64,000 bases of DNA, taken from Polytrichum commune. Taxonomy: Eukaryota > Streptophyta > Polytrichopsida > Polytrichales > Polytrichaceae. The notes under the pieces were generated by a model. The model did no database searches, was not told the origin of the DNA, and saw only the letters and a program-made list of their open reading frames with translations. The position numbers and the translations under genes are program-made. The stretch's first letter is position 1, and every line of letters starts with the position of its first letter. Shown in pieces: positions 10,601 to 20,995 of the stretch. Location of the stretch: NCBI GenBank assembly GCA_950295325.1, contig OX485803.1, positions 13,766,001 through 13,830,000 of the forward strand, in the 5' to 3' direction.

Positions 10601-12520
10601 AAGTAGGTCATTTAAAGCACCCTACACTCAGAGCGTACTTCAACAGCTGAGACAATCAGTACAATCCATGTAGTAACATCTCGTCTTTCTCTCATTCTTC
10701 ACAAGTAAACCACCTTTTCTTGGTAGTTTACATTGACAAAATTTTGACCATTGATTGCTGTGAAGTGGTGATACATATTTATACTCATTTTTACATATAT
10801 CTGCAGATGCGAATTATAACAGTGCCATTTCTTGTCAGTACCATATCCTGTCCGCCAATGTTATCCCTTGAAGGCACCCTACTAGTAAATATCTACCTCT
10901 CTGCTCTTCTTACTGAATCGTTTTTGTTTTGGTTGTTTATTGTCTATTTTTGTAATTCCCATGAGGTGAAGATGTCATATATGTAATCAATCACCAAAGC
11001 CCAACCTCAGTCTGATGGACAAGAATCATGTATGACGGCAGGCTGGTAGGGACTTCAAATTTCTAAGCTTCAGCATGGCTATCTGCTTCATCGGGGGCTC
11101 GGGCCTACTCTTGGTGTGTAAAGAGCCTTGTCATTCCTGTCATAGTTGAGATTTTGAGGCGCTGTGGACAAGATTTTTAGTCATGTGTTACCTATGTGAT
11201 GTACAGTTAATTGTTGCTAGTTTGGAGTATGAATTCATTGATAAACATCAAGTATATATTATGAACATCATGGTTTTTTGTACTTGGAAGCAAAATGCTA
11301 AACGGGGAATTAGAAATAATTATATCTTCATCTTGTCAACTATCCATTAATTTCTACAACCATGTGCACAGGCTTGCAAAATGCTCAACTGGGGGCTTCA
11401 AGGTAGCTGGTGGATATTGGCCAGCTTTCAATGGGTAATGTGTCATCCTCATCTTCCATATATTTATGCAGAATTTGATACTTTGACCAAGGAAGTTTGA
11501 ATGGATGAATAACCTACACGGCATGTAGTAGATAATGTTTCATGGCCTACCAGGTTTTGCATCAAGTCCATCTCAAAGAGGTGGGTCTACCACAAAACCG
11601 GGAGACCATGACACTTCAAAATCTCACAACCCTTGGTTTATTATAACTTATCATGTACAAGGGTACACATGAATAGGATGTAAATGAAATAGCATGCGGT
11701 TGAGCTCCGTCGCATATGTCTTTACACTACTCTTGAAGGCTCACAAACACACAAAATCCATTCTCATTCTTCCATGTTATGGCCTTCATGAGTTTCAAGG
11801 GCCCTCACAATTTCATGTTCATTTCTTGAGTCAGTGTGTATAGTGGCCCTAGCTTTTGCGAGTATATCCTTATTGTATAGTTACAATAAGCAACGGTCAC
11901 TATACACTAGACCAATCACATAATTTGCATATACACATGCCACTTGACCTATGATATGCAAATTATGTGATCGGTCGAGAAGCCAAAGATGGTCCAAGTT
12001 CACCTTACACTAGACCTTGAAGGCCTAAAGGACCAAAGAAATTCAAATGGATGAAAAATGTACATGACGTCCTACATGGTAGTAAGTGGATAATGTGATA
12101 TGGTCTACCGAATATTGCGTTAGGCCCATCCAAAAGAGGTGGGTCTAACGTAAAACTAGGGACCGTGGCAATCAATTAAATTGCCATTGGCTCCTAGAAA
12201 TTCCATATTGCCATGGTGGTGACTCAAACCCAAACATACATTGTGGTCCCTCAATATGGTCTATTTTCACTTTACACTAAGCTTGAGGGCCTATCAATTG
12301 CAAATTGGATTTCTATTTCCCATGGTTCAATCTTTGGATGATTTAAAGTTCCCTTAGGTTTTCATTGTCATGGCTTTTGGTCTGTCCCTAACGTTGAGGA
12401 TTTATGACATTCTTGCAGGCACGATTCCTCTTGGCATACATACGCCTGAATTCAGCAAAGAGTATTCTGAATGAATCTACTCCTCAAACAGCTGTCCAAA
12501 CAGGAGCAGCGCAGGATTGA
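4582..12520 (+). CDS. EDS5/DTX46-type MATE transporter, plastid-targeted
   Basis: A multidrug and toxin extrusion family membrane transporter of the plant EDS5 clade, whose Arabidopsis members sit in the chloroplast envelope (EDS5 exports salicylate-pathway metabolites); the substrate here is unknown. Fourteen exons join in frame: 4582-5716, 6099-6193, 6381-6489, 6857-6912, 7266-7321, 7694-7832, 8011-8148, 8418-8486, 8970-9080, 9626-9754, 10807-10884, 11042-11113, 11372-11434, 12419-12520, giving 783 residues. The MATE core starts near residue 335 ([17 protein letters not shown]) and shows clade motifs [68 protein letters not shown] and LEGTLLAGRD. The first 330 residues form a long acidic, Glu/Ala-rich region, much longer than the roughly 100 residues usual in this clade, after a basic N-terminus resembling a transit peptide. 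The start is uncertain (4582 or 4480). Confidence 0.9.
9276..9595 (+). repeat. Tandem duplication inside MATE intron 9
   Basis: Two units of about 158 bp lie side by side just before exon 10. Matching stretches include aagcagcacgaatttctattg-like sequence at 9301 and its partner at 9459, and the shared block around ccagcaagcaattgt. Divergence is modest, so the duplication is not recent. Confidence 0.7.
9781..10806 (+). other. MATE intron 10 with weak internal repeat
   Basis: This intron is about 1 kb, between exons ending 9754 and starting 10807. The pieces near 9975-10005 and 10405-10440 resemble each other (both carry agtgc-agatgatt followed by aaatc). No ORF with family resemblance was found. 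Confidence 0.4.
11480..11850 (+). mobile_element. Degenerate long MITE remnant in MATE intron 13
   Basis: Although decayed, this follows the internal order of the MITE family seen elsewhere in the window: the aagaggtgggtct block, aaaaccgggagaccatg, the cctcacaatttcatg block, and a right end gtggccct at 11850. The left TIR is lost. Confidence 0.65.
11907..11979 (+). repeat. Long hairpin in MATE intron 13
   Basis: Arms of 26 bp at 11907-11932 and 11954-11979 pair with two mismatches around a 21 nt loop. It sits between two MITE remnants, so it may be the junction of two nested elements or a separate foldback. Confidence 0.75.
11985..12410 (+). mobile_element. Degenerate class B MITE remnant in MATE intron 13
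   Basis: Decayed sequence that matches the longer MITE class (compare 24756-25334): gaccttgaaggcctaaaggacc, the tacatggtagtaagtggat segment, aagaggtgggtctaacg, and ctaagcttgagggcc. Both ends are blurred. It lies directly before the acceptor of the last exon at 12419. Confidence 0.55.
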
Positions 12521-13441
12521 TGTATTTCAACACCACGAGTTGAGAAAATGTAGAGTTGAACGTAGATATGGCTTCTTCATTTAGAAGCTGGAGGCACCAT
12601 TCCATTGTGTCTATAAGTGGTATCTTTGTAATCCTGTAAATTTTGTACCCTTTTGTATCACAACAAGAGACATTTCAATTGAGTTGTAGAGTGACATCCA
12701 TTTTCCTCACCTCCCAATCTAAGTAGCGATCTTCTGCCAGAGTCTCATTGGTATTATAGCCTCTGCAGAACACTATAAATCACATGTAACGTTGTTATCT
12801 GAAGTACAAGATTGTTTCTGCGAGGAAACATCATCACTGAGTGTAAACATGTCATCTCACAACTATGTATGGACACATCCATTTGCCATGTTCTCTTACA
12901 GGGTCAAATTCATGTCCTTTCTGCAAGTCTCATGCTCCCTAACGTCTCAGAAGTCCAAGTTGTATAATCTGGGTGATGTACTTAGGTTTCAAACTAGTCC
13001 ACCTAGAAATAGGCATGTGAACACATGCCCATCCATGTTGCCTCGAGATTAGCATACAGCATAGTTGGCATGTACATGTACTCAAGATATAGAACACATG
13101 TACTCAGATATTTTTGTATCTTGTATGTGGACAACTTTTGGACCTCTCGTGTATAAGTCTCTCGAAACCCTAATTGCATGTATTTTGTCCTTGCAAACGG
13201 GTGAGGGTGGAGCATGCGCCTTGGGATTGTTTAGTTCCTCAGTTTCGAGGTCACTTGTTCTTGAGGGTCCCGTTACCTTGGAAGCTACATTCATTTGTGT
13301 AAGTTGTATACTTAAGAGTCTCAAACGCCGTGGGTGGTATATTTGGCTATTTGTTCAAAGTTAGTAATGCTTGACCTACGGGCCTCCTTTTCCTGCAACG
13401 CACTATGAATACACCATTTCTTTAGGTCATACTCAGGCTGA
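12521..13441. other. MATE 3' flank and intergenic sequence
   Basis: The first 200 bp are probably MATE 3' UTR. The remaining sequence to the Harbinger left end has several short ORFs without family resemblance and no repeat that I can name. Confidence 0.4.
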
Positions 13442-13594
13442 TACCACATGAATGGCAGCCTGGGAGGAGGTAAAGGCTAGGGTAAAGCCTAGGGTGGGGG
13501 GTGGCACGTCAGCCGCTGCCCCTGACCCCCACCACACTCTACCGCAAAGGGCCCCGGCAGCGAAGGAGCCTGGCAGCTGCCGGGAGGGAGCGGC

Positions 13595-13715
13595 CAGCAG
13601 CAGGTACAGAGGCCGAACAGAGAGCTCCAGAGAGCTCTCTTCTTATCTGCGACAGAGTTGTTGCTGCTCTCGGGGGTCACAGAGAGCACTCTCTGTGAAG
13701 CTCTCTGTGATTTTT
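13595..13715 (+). repeat. Palindrome cluster near the Harbinger left end
   Basis: Several overlapping palindromes built on the pentamers gagag and ctctc occur here. One has 8 bp arms (cacagaga, tctctgtg) around a 4 nt loop near 13678-13697, and another is centred on gagagctctc. Subterminal repeats like these are common in DNA transposons and may bind transposase, but that is inference. Confidence 0.5.
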
Positions 13716-13806
13716 TAAGTCACATATTTTAATATATTTTCAAGCTTCTTTGTATGAGGTTAATGGTTATAGAATCTTAGGGTTTACCTATACGGAGGCT
13801 CCGAAC

Positions 13807-15216
13807 ATGGATGTTGAGGGCCGGAAGCTCTTCATTTTGTTCATTTTTCAGTGCTCCTTGTTCGTCATCTTGGAGAGTATGCCTAGATATGAGGGTATGA
13901 TTCTAGCGTGGAAGTGGCAACAACTAGGTTATGTGGCCGTGGCACTGCGAAGATACAAGACACATCTCGCGGCGCGCCCAAGACGCTTGTGGGCTCATGA
14001 CAGAGGCTTGCACCGGCCTGGATTCTTTGACCAAAATCTTTTGGGTTCATTCAACGCTCGGGAATTTAAGGGTCGGATGCGCATGGATGTGTCAACATTC
14101 GAATACTTGTGCAGCACACTCGCGCCGGCCATGCAGAGGCAGGATACAAACATGCGGCTTGCAGTCCCAGTTCAGGTGAAGGTTGCCGTATCCATATCCA
14201 GACTAGCAACAGGTAATTCAATGCAAAGCATCGCAAACTTGTATAAAATTGGTTTATCTACAAGTCAACTTGCGGTCTCTCAGTTCAATGCTGCAGTGAA
14301 ATCAATTTTGCTACGGAAATTCTTGAGATGGCCTTCACCCACCGTAATGGAAAAGTTTGCACAAGAGTTCCAGGACATTCACAACATACCTTACGTGATA
14401 GGGGCTGTGGATGGCTCCCACATTCCCATTGTGGTTCCGCGGCTACACGCTGCAGATTACTACAATCGGAAGGGATTTCACTCCATTCTCTTGCAGGGAG
14501 TGGTTTCCAGTAAATGTCTTTTCTGGGATTTCGACATCGGATGGGCTGGCTCAATGCACGATGCAAACTTGTGGTCCAGAATCGACATTGGGCGTTTCTG
14601 TGAGGATGGAAGACTTTCGCCCTACGTCCTAGTCGGTGATCCCGCCTATCCGTGTCACCCCTGGATGTTATCCCCTTTCAAAGGCCACAAAGACAGGTTG
14701 ACAAGAGAAGAATATCATTGGAATTTTGTGCAAAGCTCGACGCGAATGTGCGTCGAGAGAGCTTTGGGGATGCTGAAGGGGAGGTGGCGCATATTGTTAA
14801 AGAAAATCGACGTTCATTTGAAAAATGTCCCTGAACTTGTAAGCACATGTTTGGTACTTCATAACATTTGCATTATATTTGGGGATAGTTTTTGGAAAAC
14901 AGAGTGGTTGCAGGAAGCGACTTACGAGGTGCAGAGCGCTCTATCCGCCGGCGCTCAAGTAGGGGCTTCCACACAGGAGAGATTGGCGGTTGCAAACCAC
15001 GCACTCAGCACACTTGCAGGGATCGATGACAACTATAGGGAGAACATAGAATACATGAAGCAGGAATGTGCTAAAGAGTTCCAAATTGCAATGGCCACAA
15101 GAGGAAAAACACCAAAAGATCTTTGTGCAAGAAGGAATGGGATAGCCAAGAGTCTCTGGATGGCCAAAACAAAAGCATGTATTGCAAAAACTTTCCCGGG
15201 AAACGACATTTGTTAA
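13807..15216 (+). CDS. PIF/Harbinger transposase
   Basis: A 469-residue DDE nuclease that excises and inserts the element, normally together with the Myb-like partner. The start chosen is the ATG at 13807 (MDVEGRKLFIL); the frame is open for 19 codons before it. The catalytic acids are D202 in GAVDGSHIPI, D278 in LVGDPAYP and E317 in CVERALGMLKGRWRIL, the hallmark motifs of the plant HARBI1-like DDE_4 family. The N-terminal part has the helix-turn-helix-like region with MRMDVSTFEYLCSTLAP and AVSISRLATGNSMQSIANLY. There are no internal stops, no missing acids and no intron. Known relatives are mostly 380-450 residues, so the length is normal apart from a slightly long, hydrophobic N-terminus. 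Confidence 0.93.
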   Translation: MDVEGRKLFILFIFQCSLFVILESMPRYEGMILAWKWQQLGYVAVALRRYKTHLAARPRRLWAHDRGLHRPGFFDQNLLGSFNAREFKGRMRMDVSTFEYLCSTLAPAMQRQDTNMRLAVPVQVKVAVSISRLATGNSMQSIANLYKIGLSTSQLAVSQFNAAVKSILLRKFLRWPSPTVMEKFAQEFQDIHNIPYVIGAVDGSHIPIVVPRLHAADYYNRKGFHSILLQGVVSSKCLFWDFDIGWAGSMHDANLWSRIDIGRFCEDGRLSPYVLVGDPAYPCHPWMLSPFKGHKDRLTREEYHWNFVQSSTRMCVERALGMLKGRWRILLKKIDVHLKNVPELVSTCLVLHNICIIFGDSFWKTEWLQEATYEVQSALSAGAQVGASTQERLAVANHALSTLAGIDDNYRENIEYMKQECAKEFQIAMATRGKTPKDLCARRNGIAKSLWMAKTKACIAKTFPGNDIC

Positions 15217-15225
15217 AGCAACTAC

Positions 15226-17875
15226 CTAGAGTTTTTCTACAAGCTTCATCATTGTCTGCTGCATGCTTAAAAGTAATGCCATTCTTATTTTGTCACTTGA
15301 CTTCATTACTTGTATTAGTTTGTCACTGCTATCTTCTATCTTACCAATACATTGCTCTAAAAACAAGTCTTCCTTACGCTTGGGCTCGGGGGACTTTGAT
15401 GTGCTTTCCCCGTCACGAATCTCCACTGTGTTTGTGTCCAATGTAGCACCGCCTTTAGGCCCATCCGGATTCATGGCGCTCGCATGCGCATGCGACACCA
15501 CATTGGCCATGTCATACATAAATTCATCAACGAGCAGGTACCAACGACACTTCTCCGATCGTTGTGACCCCGACTTCGCATTCATCGCCTTATCCTCCTT
15601 ATAGTCGTTGTAGATTGCAGCCCACTTCTTGCGACAGGCCTCGCTATCCTTCGTGAAGTCTGGACACATGGAAACAAGCTTGGTGTGCAATCGCGACCAA
15701 CTGTCCACATCTGCACGCCCACACAAACCCAATGCTTAGATTGTCTTGAGCCCATTGCCATCGGATTGTCTGTATGTGCGAAAGAAAACCATACATGTTG
15801 ATAAAAAAAATTAAAATTAAAAAATTAAAAAATTAAAAAAAAACCCCACCTGCTGGTTCACACTCTGTTCTGCAAACAGAAATCCAGAGCAGACAAATTT
15901 ACAGAGCAAGAACAGAGTCCCTAATTGACTAGCCCAGTCGATAGCACACGGCCTAATATCTGCAGTCTGCTTGCAGGAGAGCTCCCTGGACAGTGCAGCA
16001 GAGCTGCAGAGAGGAGTGCAGGTGGGGAAAAAAAAACAAAAAAAACAAAAAACAGAATTGATTGTGGAAATGAGGCTGCAGCTCAGCTGCTACCTACCCT
16101 GCAGGCACAGAATTGCCGACCAAGCCTTCTCTCTTTCCTGGGCTTTGGATCCTAAAGGCCACTTCACACACGAGACTGAGAGCCCGTGACCATTACAATT
16201 CAAGCACTCTCATTGGTGGAAAAGGTGGAGCTGGGTCAAGTTCGCTTCACACTATGCTTGAGGAACCACAAGAGTATGTGAATGCAAGATGGATGTAAAG
16301 TCTACATGGATTTCTACATGACATCCAATGGATTATTTTCAAAAATCACCTCTTGGAGGTAGGCCTAACACAAAACCGAAAAACTATGGCACTCTGAATA
16401 CTCAAGATTTGTTCTATTTTATCATGGGTGAGAACCTACACGAATAGAAATTCTTTGAAATAGCATTTGGTTGAAGGACCGGTCACAAATGACCTCACTC
16501 TACACTTGAGGGCCCGTGACCACACTACATGATTATGGAGGTGTGTTGGGACGGTCTTTGGACACTTACTTTTTAGCCTCTCACAATTTCATGGTCACGG
16601 CTCTTGGCTTGTGTGTGAAGTGGCCCTAACTGGGTGTTTGACTTAAATGATTAATCCCACTTACCATTCTACTTGCTCTGAATAATTTCGCTTATTTGAA
16701 CTTGAAAATGTACCTTTGAATTCCCATACTTGAGATTACAAGTTTCATTAAGTAGAGGATCAGAAGTTGGTTATTTTCGACAAACACAATTGAAACCCCA
16801 ACTTTAAGAACCTAGATTTCACATGAGGTTTGAGTTGTGAAAAGGGAGATTTGGATTCACAAGTGTAAATCCTGAAATTTATTGGATCACTCTTAAAATT
16901 GCGAACTTGTTACTTGAATTTGTGTCATTTAAAGTTTAAAAACCTTAAGTTCTGCTCCCCATCCACCAGAAAGACTATGATTTCAAGACGACATTGATTT
17001 CATTATGTTTTGAACTTTGAGGCTTCTGACTTGCTTGTATGCTCCCTCAATAAGTTACTCAAGAGACCAGAGAAAATGAGATTCAAAAGACGAAAAAAAG
17101 AAATCCAGGACCCCTAGACTCTGCTGCATGGTTATCTGCGGCAAGTGTGTTATCTGCAGCCTGATAGAACTGCAGGCAGGAAATTTAAAATGAGGCCTCT
17201 GTGCCGCCAAAAAACGAGGCTGCAGACAACAGCAACTTCGTAACTGGACAGCATAAGCCCATTTTGCGAAACAAAAAAACCCGGCAGCAGTTGCTGCCAC
17301 ATAAACCACCAATCATCCAGAGAGGTGGCATAGGGCAATTGGGGATCAAAAACATAGCAGAGCATAAATATGTGAAAAGAAAAACCAAAAAAATGTTTTT
17401 AAAGGAGAAGATTACCTTGCTTTGGCGGAGCACTGAAAGTGTTGTGCATTTCGCCTCGAATGCTAATGAGCTGTATGACCCAGTGGTCTTTCCACGGGCC
17501 AACATTCTTCAATAGCTCGACCTCCTCTTTCGCCTCATCCAATTCAACCACCTCGATTTTTTTCTTCGGAGCCTTGCGTTTCTTCGCAAGTTTGGATTGG
17601 TTGGTCAAGCATTCTTGGGGGCCACGTTTATGCGACCCATCCGAGAGGTCGATGATTGCGGGAGGACTGCCTTGGACTGGGGGTGGGAATCCCAAGCCAT
17701 GAACATGCGGCATGAACGAATGCGGAAACATGAAGGGCATTTGATTTGGTGCACCTCCGAATCCTTGGAAAAATGGAGGCTGAGGCATGACCGGGAGCTG
17801 TGAACAGTATTCGGCGGGAATTGGCGGTGGAGTGGAACCTGTACGTCGCGCCATTCTGCGTGGATTCATTGACAT
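15226..17875 (-). CDS. Harbinger Myb/SANT-like DNA-binding protein
   Basis: The second protein of the PIF/Harbinger element, needed in studied systems for nuclear import and DNA binding of the transposase. Exons 17875-17416 and 15710-15226 join across a 1.7 kb GT-AG intron (CAAG/gtaatc ... gcag/ATGTGG) to give 314 residues. The splice rebuilds the trihelix-type domain: VGPWKDHWVIQLISIRG, then DVDSWSRLHTKLVSMCPDF, then CRKKWAAIYNDYKEDK, with its three spaced tryptophans. The N-terminal 100 residues are Pro/Phe/Met-rich with a basic patch LAKKRKAPKKK that looks like a nuclear localisation signal. The C-terminus is a likely helix or coiled coil. The start is the first in-frame ATG; an extra upstream exon near 17950-18400 is possible. 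Confidence 0.8.
16156..16626 (+). mobile_element. MITE (class A) nested in the Harbinger intron
   Basis: About 471 bp starting AGGCCACTTCACACACGAG and ending gtgtgtgaagtggcc, with TAA directly before and after the element as TSD. It carries the internal blocks common to the family (gaccattacaattcaagcac, agatggatgtaaagtctac, acctcttggaggtaggcc). It lies inside the intron of the Myb-like gene and should be spliced out with it. Confidence 0.9.
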
Positions 17876-18039
17876 TGGGTTGTGTCCCCTGGGAGTCCAT
17901 CTTGGGTAGCGGGAAAAAACCAAAACACCGTAAGTATTATAATCTGAACCTTAAAAAAAACAAAAAAAACAAAAAAAATACCAGAGAAATTGGCACAGAT
18001 GCTGGTGGTATGTTGTGGGAAATCTACAACATTGTCGAT

Positions 18040-18210
18040 TGTGCTGAATTGGCTTGAAGGCTGGGAGGGCTTGAGAGCTTGAGGGCTGGAAAGTTGCAGC
18101 CAGGGAGGGCTCGGAGGCTGGGATTGCGTCAAAGCTGGATTGGCTTGAAGGCTGGGAGCGATTGAGGGCTTGAGCTATTGAAAGCTGCGGCCAGGGAGGG
18201 TGGAGGTGGG
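18040..18210 (-). repeat. Diverged tandem repeat at the Harbinger right end
   Basis: Two units of about 95 bp repeat the order ggcttgaaggctggga, gggcttgag, aaagctgcggccagggaggg with differences. They lie upstream of the Myb-like gene and give Pro/Ser-rich frames on the minus strand, which I do not treat as protein. Confidence 0.6.
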
Positions 18211-19600
18211 AGGGGAGTGGCGAGCTGTGGGGAGCAGGAGGAGAAGCAGGAGTGGGGAGCGAGCTCGGAGCAGGAGCGGGGAGTGAGGATGCTGGAGGAG
18301 ACGCCATATGGTGGTCCCGCCATCTGATGTGGCACGGCAGGTGAGCGCTGCCAGTGTATTTTCCCTGGTAGAGTCTCCCTGCCACTCGGGGATGCCACCG
18401 GGGATAGCCTCTCACCTGCCTGCCCTTGGTGTGGTAAGTGGCAGTTGGGCTCGGCCAATGGGGGCAAGCAGTACGGCCTGCCTACCCCCCATGTGGTACC
18501 CCCCTCAAGTTCATGGTGATGTAGTGTTGATTTTCTTGTCTCAAGTACATCAATTGATGCTATAGTAAATTTAGGATATGGTTTTGGTGTCCTATGTTAA
18601 GGGCGAGAGCTTACTCTACATTGTTTGTGGAAGGCCAATTTAGTATTGGCTAGTGTGATTTGTTAATATTTCCCATAGTCATAGAGTCTTTTGAGTGGGA
18701 TGGTAGTTTGAAAGTTACCATCTTGGTCATGTATTTGGGCAAGTGGGGGCGTGTGCTATTATGTCCTTGTCCATGTTACATTCTTGATTGTGTAGGGTGA
18801 GATGGGGTTGGTTAGGCTTGGGTGGACATATTATCTATCATGCAACTAAGGGTTATCTTGTGCATTAAGTAATTTTGTTCTTATGGCTTGTTGCCTTGTG
18901 ATTTGTGCTAGTTTGGTGATGAGGAGTAGGTTATGTTCATATAAGATATTATTTGTGTTTAGGTTGTGTTTTGTCGTAGCCATTTGAGGTAGGTGTTTTC
19001 TTGTGTTGTCCATTCGCATTTGAAGTTGTATGTGTGTTTTTTGCTACCCTATTTGTCTTTTCTAGAGCTTATTTTCAAAGTTGTAATGTGTGATATGGGG
19101 ATGCCTAGTGGAGATGTATGGTTCCTTGGTTGGGTTAGTTGGTTGTGGGCCTTTGGGTTGACAATGGGGGAGCTAGTGACGGGGGTTTTGGGGTGCGGTT
19201 GGAATTATGTAGTGTGGTGGATGGTGGGCAGGAAGATAGTTTTCACTTGGAGGGGAGCGTGCTTGATAATTTTGGATTTGGTCTAGTATTTGGATTAGAA
19301 TTAAGTGAAGTTGAGGATGCAGGTGCTTGTGGGACCTTCGATTTGTGGTAGGGTTGTGATATTTAATGTGGCTAGTTTGTTGATATGGTTTTCCATATTT
19401 CAACGTTGTGTGTGGGTGAGGGTACAGAGGAATGGGCTATTATGCCAATCCTTATATAGGGTGTTTGCATGAGTGGGAACATAGTGTCCATTGAGTCTAT
19501 GTGGATGTGGAAGTGTTTTTTTTGAGGGTGAATAGGGCTTGATGTGGGGATCTGGTACATGCTTGGTAGTTGAGGAGGGGGGGTGTTCTCCTCCCCTCCA

Positions 19601-19615
19601 CCCCCCCCCCCCCCC
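19601..19615 (+). repeat. Homopolymer of 15 C
   Basis: A run of 15 cytosines inside the LINE remnant. Similar runs occur at 34069-34081 (C) and 63354-63370 (G). Length is likely variable and error-prone in assembly. Confidence 0.9.
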
Positions 19616-19679
19616 TCCTATTTGGTGGCTATAAATTTGACTAGCCCTTGGTATAGTTGTCCTAGTTGCCCTAGATTGT

Positions 19680-20530
19680 TTGTGTAAGTTGCTCACTTAG
19701 TGTGGTTGCGTACCTTGGGAGGAAATAATATACTTCAATGCCAAATGCATCTTGGGGTAGTTTTGTGAAGATATTTGGGGTGCTAGAGGGCAATTTACAA
19801 ATGGATTTTGTGAGTTTGATGAGTAGTTTGTCAAAGACTGAGATGGGGGCAATGTAGAATGTGTATTCTATGCATGGGCAGATGACAAAGTTTAGGATTT
19901 TTATTTTTTGTTGTATTGATGCAAGTGATAGTAGTAGTGTTGCACTTTGTTTTTTAATCCCCTCTTTGGTAGTTTCTTTTTGGATGGATCATTTGAGTAA
20001 TGGTACTAATCATATGCCTAGGTAGGTGTAGGGGTCATTTTGGGATAGCATGGGAAGTGGTTGGTTTTTGTAGTGAATGTTTTGAGCTTTAAGATATGTG
20101 GTGAATGCTAGTGGTTGGAGTTTGGAATTGTTTGGGCATCTTGTGACTACGTATTTGGTTATGCCAAGGTCCATGTGAGCCAAGTCTGAGTATAGCCTTA
20201 GTTTGTTTATTTGTGGTTGTATTTGTATTATGTTATTTATTACAATTGCTAGGTCATCAGCATATGTTGATGTGTTCATGATGTTTGGGGATGTTTGGAA
20301 TTTGTAGCCTTTTTGATCTTGTTCTAGCCATTAGAGGAGAGACTCGAGAAATATGATAAAGAGATAGGGGTCGAGGGTGTCGCCTTGGATGATGCCTTTG
20401 CTAATTTTTATTGGGGGTGTGATATGTGAGGTATTTCATTGACTTCTTGGTGATGTTTGGGGGATGTGTAAGCTTTTCAATAGTTTGATGCTATGTGTAT
20501 GGATGGAGCCACGAACTCCGGTGGTGATGA
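19680..20530 (-). pseudogene. LINE (non-LTR retrotransposon) reverse transcriptase remnant
   Basis: Read on the minus strand, this region encodes diagnostic non-LTR reverse transcriptase motifs. Near 20390-20340 it reads KGIIQGDTLDPYLFIIFLES (motif QGD-x-LSP-x-LF). At 20258-20230 it reads TSTYADDLAIVINN, the catalytic YADD box. Downstream is LGITKYVVTRCPN and then, at 19930-19690, segments such as ILNFVICPCIEYTFYIAP, KLPSSTPNIFTKLPQDAFG and ALPRYA-like thumb sequence. At least two stop codons and possible frame breaks interrupt it. Decayed flanking DNA from 18560 to 19680 is probably also LINE-derived, but I cannot align it. No endonuclease domain was recognised. Confidence 0.8.
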
Positions 20531-20619
20531 CTATGGGAGGGTTGACTTACCATCCTTGGGCTTGTAAGGAACTTCCCCAAATCAACAACAAAGATACAAA
20601 CAAATACAAACCCTGGAAT

Positions 20620-20995
20620 TCCAAGATTGACTCTACTTCCAGCACATTTTCTGATGAAACCAAACTACAAATGGCTCAAAATCACTCCCTTCACAAACCA
20701 CAGAGCAGAACACCAATAAAGACAATCTCGTGTCAAAAGCTAGGGATCGCTGTCAATGATAGAAGCAACAACGCAACAAATTATCTCCTAAGCATTAACA
20801 AACTGTCCCCAACCATTCGACAACCAAAAAACAAAAAAAACAAAAAAATCCCCAAGACTTCATATTCACTCTAATGCCAAAACATTTTCTGATAAGACCT
20901 AACTACAGAGGCTCAAAATCTCTCTTGACAATCATAGATCAGAACATAAATTTAGACAATTTCGTAAAAGACAATCGAAGCGACAACAATACTTT
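20620..20995 (+). repeat. Degenerate direct duplication
   Basis: Two units (about 20620-20780 and 20857-20995) share gcacattttctgat-like, ccaaactacaaatggctcaaaa-like and agacaatctcgt-like blocks at a spacing near 235 bp. An A-rich (aaaaaaaac) run separates them; the same kind of run is seen at 16028 and 17950. Confidence 0.55.

Larger units (their letters stand above)
13442..18498 (+). mobile_element. PIF/Harbinger DNA transposon, apparently complete
   Basis: About 5.06 kb containing a DDE transposase gene (plus strand) and a Myb/SANT-like gene (minus strand) that end 9 bp apart, the standard two-gene plan of the superfamily. Candidate ends are the inverted matches TACCACATG at 13442-13450 and CATGTGGTA at 18490-18498; they are only 9 bp, so the exact termini and TSD are uncertain. 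The left 350 bp is rich in short palindromes, and the right 500 bp has a diverged tandem repeat. Both genes read without frameshift, so the element may have been recently active. A MITE is nested in its intron. Confidence 0.7.

Noticed and set aside
17951-18467. Pro/Ser-rich minus-strand ORFs upstream of the Harbinger Myb-like gene
   Set aside because: They lie in a GC-skewed tandem repeat, read in several frames, and the splice that would join them to the Myb frame creates a stop.
19400-19696. 98-residue minus-strand ORF with a glycine run
   Set aside because: It crosses a 15 C homopolymer and the decayed LINE, so the frame is a chance product.
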